Positions 21,262 to 32,400 of a DNA stretch of 64,000 nt are shown in pieces. How positions within the stretch are numbered: the stretch's first letter is position 1; each line of letters begins with the position of its first letter. The position numbers were made by a program, and so were the translations under genes. Under the pieces are notes generated by a model, which saw nothing but the letters and a program-made list of their open reading frames with translations, ran no database searches and was not told the DNA's origin. Origin of the DNA: Diaporthe sp. PMI_573 (lineage: Eukaryota > Ascomycota > Sordariomycetes > Diaporthales > Diaporthaceae); the NCBI GenBank assembly GCA_021399435.1, contig JAJTUP010000126.1, forward strand, positions 62,001 to 126,000, written 5' to 3'.

Positions 21262-22319
21262 TTAAGACGCAGGATTGCAAAGCTTTCGCTTGAAGAAGTC
21301 AGCCTGAACCTTCACACAATTCTCAAAATGAGGTCCACCGAAGTATGCCTCGTAGTGGCCACCGTCAAAGAGATGCAGCTCCTTGGGCTCAAGCGCGCGA
21401 TTGTATGTAGCCAAAGCAGTCGCTGTAGCGGTTACAAGGTCATTAGTAGCCAACGACAACAGCAATGGTGTCGGCGATATGTGTTGGATGTAAGCAGCAG
21501 CTGGATGGGCCCTCAAATTTGCCATGCTGATTGATAAAATTATTAGGTAACTATTCAAGTAGGGAGTTGGTAGGGTTCAACCACATGTAGCTTACCTCTG
21601 CAGTGTAACTTGATTTTTGAAAGTCTTGAATATCCCTTCAGCACCTCCCATTGCCGCATTACTATCTTTTGTCGTCATGGCTGATCGGTTCAGTGGATTG
21701 GGGTCAACAACAGGGATCATCACTGGCGGTTTACCAGCTGCTCGAGCAAACCGATCTAGGATAGTCACAATAGTTAGTATGATTTGGGTTACAAAAGGAT
21801 GTTGCGATACAGACCTTTCTGAAAATCGGCTTCCCAGTCCGCTATCTCATCTGAGCGCAACAAGCAGGCGAAACCAGACCACCCATCCACCAGTGGGGCT
21901 TGTGCCACAACGGCCTTGGCCCTTCGGTCGACAGCTGCTACCCAAAGCACGTTGGCTCCGCTGAAGGAAGACCCCCAGAGCCCGATCTTCTCCGGATCCA
22001 CCTCTTTGCGAGTCTGACAGTACGTAATTGCGTCCGATATATCGCTAGTCTGCGCCGCAGCGTCAACTTCTAAACGAGGCTGGCCATCCCCTGTGTCACT
22101 CCCTCCGAATCCACGGTTGTCGTAAACCAGACAGGTAAGAGGAAGATGCGTGGTCATATATTCCGCGACGGCCGTTAAGCCCTGCTCCATAACAGCTGAG
22201 AACCCATGGGATAAGACTACACATGGTAGCTTTGATGCAGGTGGATCAGAGGGAGTGTAGAACAAGCCACGCAATGTGACTTTGTCCCCGGTCTGAAACG
22301 AGACTGATTCTACATTCAT
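21262..22319 (-). CDS. Alpha/beta hydrolase, three exons
   Basis: Exons 22319-21815, 21755-21596 and 21526-21262 join to 309 codons; introns are 59 and 69 nt, the second with a GTAAGC donor, the first with a less usual GTCTGT. An oxyanion motif VVLSHGFSAVMEQG lies near residue 35, the nucleophile elbow is LWGSSFSGA (Ser near 120) and a late His sits in LFDGGHYEAYFG. The fold resembles the dienelactone hydrolase / X-Pro peptidase-like enzymes of fungal accessory metabolism. The substrate is unknown. It is divergent from the metallo-beta-lactamase gene, sharing a 632-bp promoter region, which suggests co-regulation. The start at 22319 follows an in-frame extension of unlikely sequence. Confidence 0.85.
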
Positions 22320-22951
22320 GATGGAAGTTGAGATGGTAATTTGCCTAGTCCACAATGAAAACAAGAAGCTGGACCACAAGTGATGTTGTCCGTGATGGGG
22401 TTCAAAGACTCTATTGATGTCTTTCAATATCGTTGTGAGTTGTAATCAACTCCGGCTATTTTGTGATCTACCCAAGTAGATTTGGCGGTGAAATGCTGCC
22501 AATATGTATTCAAATGTTGGGTACAAGGCAGTTGGGCCATTCTTATATCAACAAGCAGAAATAGGGTTGTGATTGAAGTATGTTGCTTGCTGATCAGACA
22601 GACAAAGTCAGTTCATTGTTACGCCAAATGCTAGATTACTCAACAAACGGACAAAGCCCTGTTTGCAGATGCACAATTCGTGCCAATGCTGTGAAACCCA
22701 GGTGACATCTCAGGTGGTGGCTATTAGCATGATTATTAACCACTCCGACCTGTGTCCAAACAAAGTTTACTGCCCAAACAATCCACAAAGATTATTAAAC
22801 ACTTGTACTCTGTGTGAACGTTAATAAATAATAACCAGCTGAACCCACGGGAGAGCTTAAAAGCATAAGAGTTTAGGACATTAAAAAGTCCTCTCTTGCT
22901 TTTGTCTTAGCTGCTAGTCATTTGTTTCTCACCAGATATTCATCCAACAAC
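22320..22951. promoter_or_regulatory. Shared divergent promoter region
   Basis: This 632-bp stretch separates the start codons of the alpha/beta hydrolase (minus) and the metallo-beta-lactamase protein (plus). AT-rich blocks lie around 22780-22880, nearest the plus-strand gene. No specific binding site is claimed. Confidence 0.45.
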
Positions 22952-23755
22952 ATGGGCTCCAAGCTTCACGTTGATCTATATGTTGCACCGGCTATCCCGG
23001 CCAAAACGGGTTATCCCGAGGAACTCAAGTCTGTCTGGTCACCAATCAGCTGTGTTCTTGTCCATGGGCCCAACTCCGCTGCACTCATTGATACTCCAAT
23101 TACTGTCGAGCAAGGCGAGGCCATATCGAAATGGATCGCCGAGACCATTCCGGGGAAGAAACTGGAGTACATTTACACCACCCATGCACACCCTGATCAC
23201 TTCCATGCTGTTCCCGTAATCGAAAAACATTTCCCTGGTGTACAGTTTGTCGCCACATCAAATGTGACAAATGGAATCAAGGAGCTGTACAACACTGCCT
23301 ACGATTACGTTTGGCCACGATTCTTCCCCGACCAGCTCTCTTCGGTTAAACCGGTTCCTAAACCACTTCCACCCTCCGGGGAGTTCCTGATTGATGGTGA
23401 GAAGCTACAAGGCATCGACGTTGGACATACGGACAACGAGTATTCTACATTCCTTCACGTACCTTCGGTCGGCCTTATTGTCTCAGGCGATATCATTTAT
23501 GGCGACTGTCACCAACACTTTGGGGAAGCGAACACCCCGGCGAAACGCAAGGAGTGGCTGGACGCGATCGATCGTATAGAGTCTTTGGCACCGCACATCG
23601 TTGTGGCTGGGCACAAACGAGCTACTCAAACTGATGGGCCGTACTTGATCCAGTCGACGAGGGAGTATATCTACACGTTTGAGAGAGAGCTGGCTAAGGC
23701 GAAGAGCTCTCAGCAGTTGTATGATCGAATGATCGAGTTGTATCCTCAGAGGTGA
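22952..23755 (+). CDS. Metallo-beta-lactamase-fold hydrolase
   Basis: A single-exon gene of 267 codons from the ATG giving MGSKLHVDLYVAPAI (an upstream in-frame ATG at 22922 is less likely). The metal-binding signature is THAHPDHFH at about residue 76, with further likely ligands in DVGHTDNEYS and GHKR near the C-terminus, and DIIYGDCHQHFG in between. This is the compact MBL family common in fungal detoxification and secondary-metabolite loci, hydrolysing esters, lactones or thioesters. The specific substrate cannot be told. It pairs with the divergent hydrolase at 21262-22319. Confidence 0.88.
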   Translation: MGSKLHVDLYVAPAIPAKTGYPEELKSVWSPISCVLVHGPNSAALIDTPITVEQGEAISKWIAETIPGKKLEYIYTTHAHPDHFHAVPVIEKHFPGVQFVATSNVTNGIKELYNTAYDYVWPRFFPDQLSSVKPVPKPLPPSGEFLIDGEKLQGIDVGHTDNEYSTFLHVPSVGLIVSGDIIYGDCHQHFGEANTPAKRKEWLDAIDRIESLAPHIVVAGHKRATQTDGPYLIQSTREYIYTFERELAKAKSSQQLYDRMIELYPQR

Positions 23756-24457
23756 AATCTTTTCATCTTGGCTTTTGGCTGCGAGGAGTCGTTCAAGGCA
23801 AGACAGAGCCAGCTCTGAGGCAGGAGTCAATTTCTACTCGTCACGTAGGAAAGCGTAAATGGCAATCAGACTGGAGACCTCTCGACATAAGTGCCAGTGA
23901 TACGATAATGGGGAGTCATTGTGGTATTGTGTTGACGTCTTTTCAAATGTGTTCATGGGATGCACAATCGTAGACCAGTTTATTTCAATGGCTCTGAAAC
24001 GTAGTTGCACCATATTTAGCCTAGCCCTGTTTGGTCCACCCTCGACGTATGCAAATTGCCGTATGCCTACCCTGGCTGCCCACTGACTATGATATTCAAG
24101 ATCTGCCTTTTAAAAACCCAAGCTGGGGTCTTGATAAACTCTTCGCTGTTTTCCTTTCTGCCCTTTTTTCAAAAGCCATTGTCAACTCAAAGTCCTTATC
24201 CTAGCTAGGAGGACGTTTTTAGTAATCAGAACTGTTGAGCAGCGGTTAGGAGACGATCACTTGGGATATTGAGTGTTGTAGAGTCCATCTAGCATCTGAG
24301 ACCTTTTTTTAGAATCTAGTCAGGATGGGATGCAGTTAAGACTTCGAGTTTTGGAACCACGCATTATGTACATGGTAGTTATCCTTTCACCATATTCACC
24401 CTCCTCACCCGTCCAGGCTTGTCGTAATATCGGATCCTCCGACTCAGAGACCCGGTT
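23756..24457. other. Convergent intergenic region
   Basis: 3' region of the MBL gene facing the DUF1330-like gene. No gene or repeat is supported. Confidence 0.4.
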
Positions 24458-25185
24458 TCATGGAATGATGACTTGCGTTGAGGCGATCAACTTCCAATCC
24501 TTGAGCGCAGCATCGCGGTGCTCCAACGCGGTCGCAGCATACTCGTCGCAGCCGATCGCGTTGCGGAAGGTTTCGATGTTTGGGTACTTCACTAGGGCGA
24601 CCGCATCCCATTTTCATTTTCTGTTGGAAGTTTTGCAGGTTCCCCTCAACTGCAGGGATGACAGGGCTGTAAAACAGGGCGATGAGGCCACCAAAGGTGG
24701 CCATGCATTGGGCTAAATTGTAGGCGAACACAGGGCACAACACAAGGCTAAACGCAAGGCATATTAGTGCGGCAGAGCCGCACAAAGACGTCCTGCACAT
24801 AGCTATATGATGAAGCTGCTTTTCATGTATTATTGAGAACAAGCAACATACATGCAACATCGCATTTGGAAGAATTGACACATCTTCATCATTGCACCCA
24901 ACAAACCTGTTTCCTGTGCTATCTCACAACATTTTCTTCCCCGACGATCTTCGAGGCTGGCGTGCCTAGGTATATCAATTCAAGGCCCCCGGCTTCGGTG
25001 GCGATTCTTCTAAATTCCTTGATGTATCTCACAACCCACGCTTCCTGGCCACTGCAGGGGGAGTGCTTGCTTCCCGCTGGATATTTCGCTTGCTCGTTCC
25101 ATTGCAAAAGATTGAGCATGAACACGGGCTGATCTTCGGGAAAGGACTCGGGGATATTGGCGAGAAAATTCTTGGCCTTGTCCAT
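24458..25185 (-). pseudogene. DUF1330-family protein, split by about 300 nt
   Basis: The N-terminal half (25185-24919) starts MDKAKNFLANIPE and carries VFMLNLLQWNEQA and GLELIYLGTPASKIVGEE. The C-terminal half (24610-24458) reads WDAVALVKYPNIETFRNAIG and ends LKDWKLIASTQVIIP. These are adjoining parts of the small DUF1330/ferredoxin-like fold family (about 120-140 residues). Between them lie 308 nt with stops; a good donor GTGAGA exists at the 5' side, but the frame of the second half is closed upstream by a TGA seven bases before TGG with no acceptor in between. So either an insertion plus mutation has broken the gene, or its splicing is unusual. Confidence 0.6.
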
Positions 25186-25372
25186 TTTGACTTGAATGCA
25201 AGATGAATGTTTGTGTAGTATAGTTGTCGAAAGTCTCTGGGGAAGATGCTGGGCAAGGGGTTGCATGAGGGCAGATCAGGATCTGAACATTCTGTGCTAT
25301 GTTGCGATGCCTAACTACATTGTGATTCTAGTGCGTCTAGCCACCCATCTTATAACCTGACCTGCCCATCCC

Positions 25373-26059
25373 TCATGGATCTCGATGCACGCTGGCCTGA
25401 GCGAGGCTCAGCCCTGACTTGGGCGCCGTATGGGCCTGAGCGGTGCTGCGGTGCCTTTCGCCGATACTACGGTGCCCTTCACCGGGCCTCCGACGGGCCC
25501 GAAGTGCTGCCTTCCAACAGTTTATAATAGCCTCAACCTCAGGCCCAGGATCATCTATAATGATGACATCGGAGACCGCGCTGACCACATGAATCACCAC
25601 TCCCCTACAACACGGGCATTTGACCGGTTCAGCGGGCAGTAGAAAGTCGGGACTGGTCTCAGACCGGCGTATACCGAGCCTCTCTGTACAGTTGGAGCAT
25701 ATCGTATGGCCGATCAGAGTAGCCGAGCCTGGCGAGGTAGTGACGAAGCATGCCAAGAAAACCGCATTGATCTGTCCTTCGAAACACACTGGACACTCCC
25801 CATCCCAGCCGCACTGCTGAACCATCTGGTCATCCTCTAGATGTTGAGGACTCACGCAGTTCTCACATAGGAGCTGTAGCTTCATCAGTGGAAGAAGTGG
25901 CACCTTGGTGTGAACCGTACAAATCCTGAGGCCAAGTGGCGTAGCTTCGGGCCTAGACTGAGATCCTCGAGGCATCTGTTGCATCGCCTCTGAATCGGGG
26001 TCACGGTGTAGTGCATGCTGATGCGGCGGTATGGAGGTATTCAAGTGTGTGATGCGCAC
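25373..26059 (-). CDS. RING-like zinc-binding protein
   Basis: A 228-codon frame with a cysteine-rich centre: CENCVSP, then CPVCFEG, GHTICSNCTERL and CPCCRG, spaced like a C3HC4-type RING (pairs at about 92-95, 119-124 and 150-153). Downstream is VVIHVVSAVSDVIIIDDPG and a basic Arg-rich stretch. RING domains usually mark E3 ubiquitin ligases, but the long loop between the second and third ligand groups is atypical. No neighbour suggests a role. The low-complexity tail may be read-through beyond the true end. Confidence 0.55.
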   Translation of the reverse strand: MRITHLNTSIPPHQHALHRDPDSEAMQQMPRGSQSRPEATPLGLRICTVHTKVPLLPLMKLQLLCENCVSPQHLEDDQMVQQCGWDGECPVCFEGQINAVFLACFVTTSPGSATLIGHTICSNCTERLGIRRSETSPDFLLPAEPVKCPCCRGVVIHVVSAVSDVIIIDDPGPEVEAIINCWKAALRARRRPGEGHRSIGERHRSTAQAHTAPKSGLSLAQASVHRDP

Positions 26060-27740
26060 TCGATCTCGTGGTCCAGTTATACGACTGCCCCCCGCCCTCC
26101 CCCCGCGACCCCTCCTTTGATTTGTACTATTTGCCTACCGCAGTTTTTGTTCAGATGGCCTGGTCTTGGCCAGCATGCCGCCATCCTCCCCGTCCACGTG
26201 GTCCCCAGAGTATGCATTGAAATCGTCCGGTGTAAAGAAGGGCGCGAACTCCTCAGCACAATCCCCGTAGTATGTCCCAATTTGAAGTTGGTGATGACAG
26301 CAACCTGAGGTGGAACTGTCTTGCTGGAAACTGGTTTTTCAGCTGATCGCCCTGAGCTGAGACTTGCTCTTGGAGCGACTGAATTTCAGTTCATCCTTGT
26401 TGATAGCCGATAGGATATCTTTCACTTGCGTAGTTGTAATACTTTGCGAACAGAAATCAGGTCAATACTCGATCCCTTCTTATGCAATGGGCCATAAAGG
26501 TATAACTCTGGTGCTTGGGGACATACGTGATCTCTTTGTTACTATATCTAAGGCGTCTGACAGAAAAGACCCTCCCATAATCCTATACATTGACAAATTT
26601 AATGGCGAGAATCTAATCCGGCCTCCAATACCAGTCTAAATATAATGACGAAGAATGGAAGTAGGAAAATCATCTGTTTTACAGTATGTAACGTAGTTAA
26701 GAAGCGGGTTAGGCTGAGTCTCATGAGTATGAATCGAGTCGAGGCTGGCTTGATGAAATAATTAAATAACCAGTGTGGAAAGAGCTTCGCTTTCCAAGCA
26801 CATGCAGCTTCCAGTTAACGGTGCAGAGTATTTGCTCCATGCTGGAAGGGCGGCGGAAAAGCAAATGCTCTAGCAAATACCATAGATGCCTAGTTTATCG
26901 CCGCTTACTGACCGGCCAACTTAACGCCGTGACACCTGCTATGAGAAAAGAATGAGTGTGTACGCAGGAGCGATTTGCAGTTTTGAAGGTACCTCTAGGG
27001 ACCACCATATCACGCATTTCTTTACAGTGTAAATGTATGTATTTTGATGTAACTTCACCGTTGTGAGGGCGAACATACAGAAGTCAGTTTGGAAAAAACA
27101 AGAACTTATACTACTCTAAATTAAATTGACTGGGTGTTCGTGTTCGCAATGAGTCTCCCATGAAACGCCTAAGACCCAAGCTCGACGCTACCCTCAGTAC
27201 CTGGGAGGGAGGTCTGGACCGGTCTAGCTGGGTATGTTGGTGGTCGATGAATGGGTGCCAGGCTCCGTCGTGGGTCCTGGGAAGTCCAATGGAGATGCAA
27301 AAAGCCAAAGTGTAGCTTTATGAGAGATGCAAACGTTAGCCTTCGAGATAGATACTGGAGCAGCCTGGCATTGAAGGATAGAGGTAGAATATATAGAGTC
27401 AAGAGGGGTCACGGCTTTCTACAAGAACCCACCGTCCAAAGCTAAGAAATAGCTGTCCTCCTGCGGCATATTAACCTACGACACAGCCAAGGACACTGAC
27501 TAGAAGGTCCTCAAGCATAAAATGCTTGAGAAGTTCAATAGGAAAATTGAGTACAAAAGGCTGGACATGGCACTTAGAGGTCACCCTGATCAGGAGAGGG
27601 TTGAGCCTGGCCCTCGAGAAACCGCTCGAAGGACGTGTTGGCCGAATCCTGGATGATATTTTGTAATAGGAAAGCATGTGGTAGTGATTCTCACATGATA
27701 CTGTGTTGTATGTACTGTATGTTTTCCGATCGCTCCTCCA
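26060..27740. other. Gene-poor gap
   Basis: Only short overlapping frames (largest 91-97 codons) with no motif. The stretch 27100-27450 has open frames on both strands that look random. No RNA gene or mobile-element motif was recognised. Confidence 0.4.
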
Positions 27741-28790
27741 TTAGCCCGCCTTTGTCTTGAGCATATCGAGGACTTCTGCTACGCTGCAAGGACTCGCAAT
27801 CTGCCTGATGTTCAACCAGATCACGGGACCAGTAACTTGTTCTCGAGATATGTTCTGCTTGATCATCTCTTCAATTTCAGCATCATCCTTTTCCGAATAT
27901 GAATTTCGTAACTTCTCCTTAACAGTCTCAATGAATTTTATCATTTTTTCAATTCCAGCATCATCTATTTCCGGATATAAATTTCGTACTTGCTCCATAA
28001 TCGTCGTAGTAACTTGCTTGCCGGTGTAGCCGCTGTATGGAGTTTGTGATTGAGACACATTAGCGTGGCCGGCACCGCTCTGACTTTCCCCAGGCTTATC
28101 CCAAGGACAGGTCACTATCATATTAGGCCATAGTGCGCTGACCATTGCCGCTGCTTCACTCCAATCGTCCCAATCACCATCAGACCTTACTAATCATTAG
28201 CACCACCCCAAAACGGGCCTATCTGCACAAACGTACCTGATGTTGATAGCGTTGGGGGCAAGATGCTTCGCCCTCAGCAGAATTGCGCACACGACAACAT
28301 CATATGGCTTTCGGTCTGTTTTGCACTGTCCTTCGCTATCATGATATGTGAATTGAAATGGCTCGCGGCCGCTATGATGCATTAGGATACGCTCATAACC
28401 AATAGAAGATGACAAGTTACTCATCACCGAGACCGTTGAGCTCAATGCGGTCTTTGAAATCTGGAGTGTCTAAGTTGCACTCACTATCAATGCTTGCCTG
28501 TTCGATGATTTTCCGACAGTCATTGATGAGCTTCGTCATAGCCTTCTCCATGTCTCCTGGGTCTTCTATCACCCAATAGTGCGAATATCTATCAAGAAAG
28601 TGTGTATTAACATCTTGAGAACATACTCTTTAGCCATTTAGCTCACCCCATATTAACAATTAGTAAGTTGTATAAGAGAAATTGCGTGGGCTCCTCGTAG
28701 TAATAAGAAGTTAGTTTATCTTGGAGAATTTGGAAATCGAGGAAGTTGTCATGAGTATAGAAGATCCTCGTCAGGGGAAGATGGGCGCCT
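27741..28790 (-). pseudogene. Unrecognised multi-exon gene, 5'-truncated and frameshifted
   Basis: Exon pieces about 28790-28647, 28588-28237 and 28185-27741 are joined by a 58-nt intron (donor GTGAGC) and a 51-nt intron (donor GTACGT, branch CTAATG). The protein has a helical N-terminal part (NFLDFQILQDKL), a middle with KPYDVVVCAILLRAKHL and a hydrophilic C-terminal half (QVRNLYPEIDDAGIEKMI). Within the middle exon the reading frame changes by one base near 28425, between ELNGLGDE and the next conserved block, so a one-base indel is present. No start codon is open at the 5' end: a TAA precedes the first readable residues. It resembles an uncharacterised fungal family; function unknown. Confidence 0.5.
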
Positions 28791-28796
28791 TAAGTA

Positions 28797-28906
28797 CCTG
28801 AGTGTCAGGGTTTATAGTACGGACCCGCCGGATGACGGGGCAGACCCGCCATTGCTTGAACTTTTGGTCTGTTAGTAGAGCCGGTACGGCGGGCTCCTAA
28901 CACTGA
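28797..28906. repeat. Imperfect inverted repeat, MITE-like
   Basis: The left end reads GAGTGTCAGG...CGGACCCGCCGG and the right end, reverse-complemented, CAGTGTTAGGAGCCCGCCGT. The paired AGTGTYAGG plus CCCGCCG modules face each other over about 110 bp. It sits exactly between two damaged genes. The CAGTGTTAGG-type end resembles hAT terminal repeats. No clear 8-bp target duplication could be matched. Confidence 0.35.
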
Positions 28907-29540
28907 GGCTGAGCGCCAGTCCTGAGGCCTCATAAGCCAAGCTAGGCCAGGGTCTGTTGCTGTAGCTCAATGCATGCACACTCTCGCGTCGTGGATGGTA
29001 GGAAAGAATGCCGTCCTCTGTCTTGAAATCCTTACCGCTTAGTATTGCTGAAAAACTGATCTCGCTCCAGTAATGGACTATCTTTCGAATGTTGAGGGTA
29101 ATTTTCGTTCCGTGGAACGATACTTCATCGTCCTCTTTGTTGTACTCATGATCTTGCAAGTATTCACGAAAAGGTTTCAATTTCCTCGTGATTGCATCCA
29201 GCCCGATACCTGAGCACTGTGAAACAAATACAAGGTAGATAGGAACGTTGAAATTCCCATCGTAAAGGTCTTGCAACCCATACTCAATAAGTAAAGGCCC
29301 GTTTCCGTCCTGCCGCAGTATAGCTTCAAGATAAGCGGAGTTCTGGAATATTTTACCCCAAGCACGGGAATGTCGGAGTTGCTTATCGCATAACGGAAGA
29401 CCGGCCTGCGTAACGAACCAAAGAAAGAGCGCCAACATCCCGGGCGACAGGTTTCATAATCTAATATACTAGTTACCTTAAAAGCTCGACCAAATAGAGT
29501 TGTAGATTTATAACTAGGTATATGGTCATGCACTTTATGG
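28872..29540 (-). pseudogene. Unrecognised fungal gene fragment, 5'-truncated
   Basis: Two exons, about 29540-29477 and 29405-28872, are separated by a 71-nt intron (donor GTAACT, acceptor TACGCAG). The product begins near HDHIPSYKSTTLFGRAFK and continues GLPLCDKQLRHSRAWGKIF and NFNVPIYLVFVSQCSG; this resembles a conserved but uncharacterised fungal protein. Its 5' end runs directly into the stop codon of the HNH gene on the same strand with no ATG in a sensible place, so the start has been lost. The last 60 codons overlap the inverted repeat and are probably not original. Confidence 0.45.
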
Positions 29541-31095
29541 TCATCTGACTCTACATTGCCGTTTCCTCGGGCGACCTCGCGGCTCCTCCTCACCTGAACT
29601 TTGATCATCTGAATCCGTACTCGCTGAATCCCAATCATCTTTGACATTGTATACAAGCCATCCTCTCTCTCTCAGCTGCTGTACACGTTGCGGGTCCGTC
29701 AGTATCATCCCTCCACACCTCCATGCGATTTGTTGACCGTGCTCCGGTTCACTGAGCGGTGGACTGAGAGGTTTGTCTGAAGGCTGCTCCTGAGCTTTCT
29801 TCTCCTGGTCTTTGCTCTTACCTCCACCGCCTTGATTGTCCCTGGTCGCCTGTGCCTGGTCCTTTTTCACAGGATCTCGAATATCTACGTCCGTTCCGTC
29901 CCGGGTGGCTGGGCTGATAGTAATTGATTTGCTGCGAACTGAGGTCGGCATTCCAGACCCCGGCTTCTTCTGCGCAGCCAGGTTTTCCATACAGCACATA
30001 TCGTAATGATGCCTCAAGGCATGAAGGTCGGTCTCGGGTGGGAGAGCCGCCACCTTACCGTGGTAATCGGTGATCAAATCGTACGGCATGAAAACACGAA
30101 TCCGGCGTGTGTCCGGATCGATTGAGAGGATTCGGGCGTCGAAGGAGTAGTGAATGTGGGCAGCAAGAAGGAGTCCATTGGACATGTGCCAGGTCTGTGT
30201 CCACGCGTCCCTGAGTACGCTGAGGTCATCCAGAGCGGCAACCCCTTGATCTTTGTCAGGGTATACGTTCCAGTGTACCTGGGGGACGATATGGGCAGCC
30301 TGGACGCCTGGGCCGATGCAATCCCCAGCCCACCAAGCGCTGCCTTTGCCGGTAACGGCACATCGCGAGTTCCCTGCACTGATCACGTTCTGTCGGAACT
30401 CGCTTATTATTTGTGTTGCTTCCTCCTTGGGTATGATTAGTTCTGGAAACCCATCATCATCTCCAATCTCCTCGCTACCCTTAGTCGGCGAGACGCTTCG
30501 GCTCGGTGATGAAGAAGCAGTACGTTGGCGCTTTTTCCCTCGGATGGGCACGGTCTTTATGAAAGGGTCGTCGGAAGCCTTCCCTATCGGTAGGTAGCGG
30601 GGGTCGTTTCGTCGCGGCGGTCGCCCTTTCAGACAGACACAATCACCTGGAAGGTCAGCAACGAACACTGTCCGCTACAGTGAGACCAGACATACTCTCC
30701 GTGGAATGATTCTTCTCTGTGTCCTGGCAGTTTGGATCGTGGGAGATAAGGTAGTAGTTGGACTTAGTGTTAGGGAGCGGAGTCGGAAACGGCGCAGAAT
30801 CATTCTTGTCGAGGATAATGACGCCGCCACTGCTCCGTGCAGAAATGAGGGCTGGCTGTCGCTGCCCATTATCATCATCGAGCTGGAAGCAAAGATCGAG
30901 TTCACGTCGAACGTTCCCCACAGTGACAAAGTCATCTTTCTGGTAGAAACCAGCTAGAGATGTAGTTATTCGTGCATTGAGAAGAATCCTGACATTCCAT
31001 CCCAGCTCGCGCTGGCTGGCATTGAACATAGGCATTTCTTGATGTTGATGTTGGCTGATGACAAAAACGTGGGGTGTTGAGATGGGCGGAGCCAA
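29541..31095 (-). CDS. HNH endonuclease-domain protein, two exons
   Basis: Exon 1 (31095-30696) and exon 2 (30646-29541) join across a 49-nt intron with consensus donor GTATGT, branch GCTGAC and acceptor CCAG; the joined frame is 501 codons. The fungal HNH_2 core is CAVTGKGSAWWAGDCIGPGV...QAAHIVPQVHWNVYP (about residues 230-270), with a later HYSFDARILSIDPD block. The C-terminal part is polar, Lys/Glu-rich, and ends in a basic RGRPRKRQCRVR. HNH domains cut DNA through a beta-beta-alpha metal motif; in fungi the role of this class is unknown. The start is uncertain: MPMFNASQREL about 20 residues in is an alternative. It appears intact. Confidence 0.8.
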
Positions 31096-32400
31096 TTCAA
31101 TGTAGAAGCGCGGTTGCCATGGTTTCAGACAGGGGCAACAGGTATTACGTCAGCCGACAGCCACCACGGACCATGGCCGTCTTGGTCTGTGCGCTCGACG
31201 CGTGTCTCTCCAGTAATGCCGCTGGGCCCACATTTCGGACTTTTGAGACAGTCCTCACGCCCTATTGGCAACGAAGGCACAAGCTGACTGTGAAGAATTG
31301 TCGATTTACAACTATGTTTGCCTAACCAAAAGAGAGGGAAAGGAAGAGAGGCTGCAGTTCGCCCATGGCGGCGGCATGCCTACTAAAAAGCTTTTGGAAG
31401 CGGGCGAAGGCACTCTCGCCGACGAAGGCACTCTCGCCGAGGTGGACAGGCTGAAGCATAAAACCACCGAATTGATTCTTAGGGACGCTACTCAAATACC
31501 GATAGTACATACATAGTTATAACCGAAGCTTGAAGCTAATCACATAAATAGCAGCGACTAACTCATGTGAATTCAGTGTAGAAGTGCCTCCGGGTCGTCA
31601 AAGGAATACCTCTCGTAAAGCCCGTGATATGGTGTTCCTGGTATAGCTGAAGCGCTCAGCCCAGTCGAGTGTGCAAATGGCTGCGTGTCTGTACTTTTCC
31701 ATCCCTGGGATCTTGTTGACCCAGCGAGCTCACCAAGTTAATTACGGCCACTACTCTGTTTCCTAATTGAGAACCCTTTTTCACAAAAGGCAGTAAAACA
31801 GAAATTCACAATGCAGAGCTGACGATCTTAGATCCTGGTATAGATCTCATATTCGATTTGAGGAGGAGAAAAGGGCACAGCCCAAAGAATCAAAAGCTTC
31901 TGCAAAGCCCATTTGAGAGTGTCGTGTTTTATCTTCATCGCTCTTATCCTTTCCGTTTCAGTAATGCTAGAAGAGGCCTTTCGGTGGTGGGCCGGGGCTG
32001 AGGGCAATATGGACTGCCACTCATCAGATGAGGGTATTATATTTACAGTACTGTTTAATCCAGACATGCGAGCCAAGAGATATATTTTCTCAGTATCGAA
32101 GACATTGATAAGTTCACATAGTAAATGAAGGGATCAAATGGAAGTTGCCACCTTGCGTGGCATGTAAGCCATATAGTGGGCTCTGCACAGCTAGAGCTTG
32201 GGTGGCGGATCGAGATCACCCTATCTTCTTCCTTGACTTTGGATCAGTTGTGCAGTTTCATAGGCCGCCACCGAGGGAAAAAAAGGAAGAGAAAGAGGGG
32301 TCATAACACACTCCTAAGATCAGACGCATAGCAAGTCAGCCCGACAAAAGATTACGGATCAAATTGGGCTCTCAGCAAATTCCCCACATCTTTTCGTTAA
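31096..32400. other. Divergent intergenic region
   Basis: Between the HNH gene (minus) and the phosphomannose isomerase gene (plus). Short frames only; no motif. A 15-base unit (GGCACTCTCGCCGA with flank) occurs twice near 31410-31445. Confidence 0.4.
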
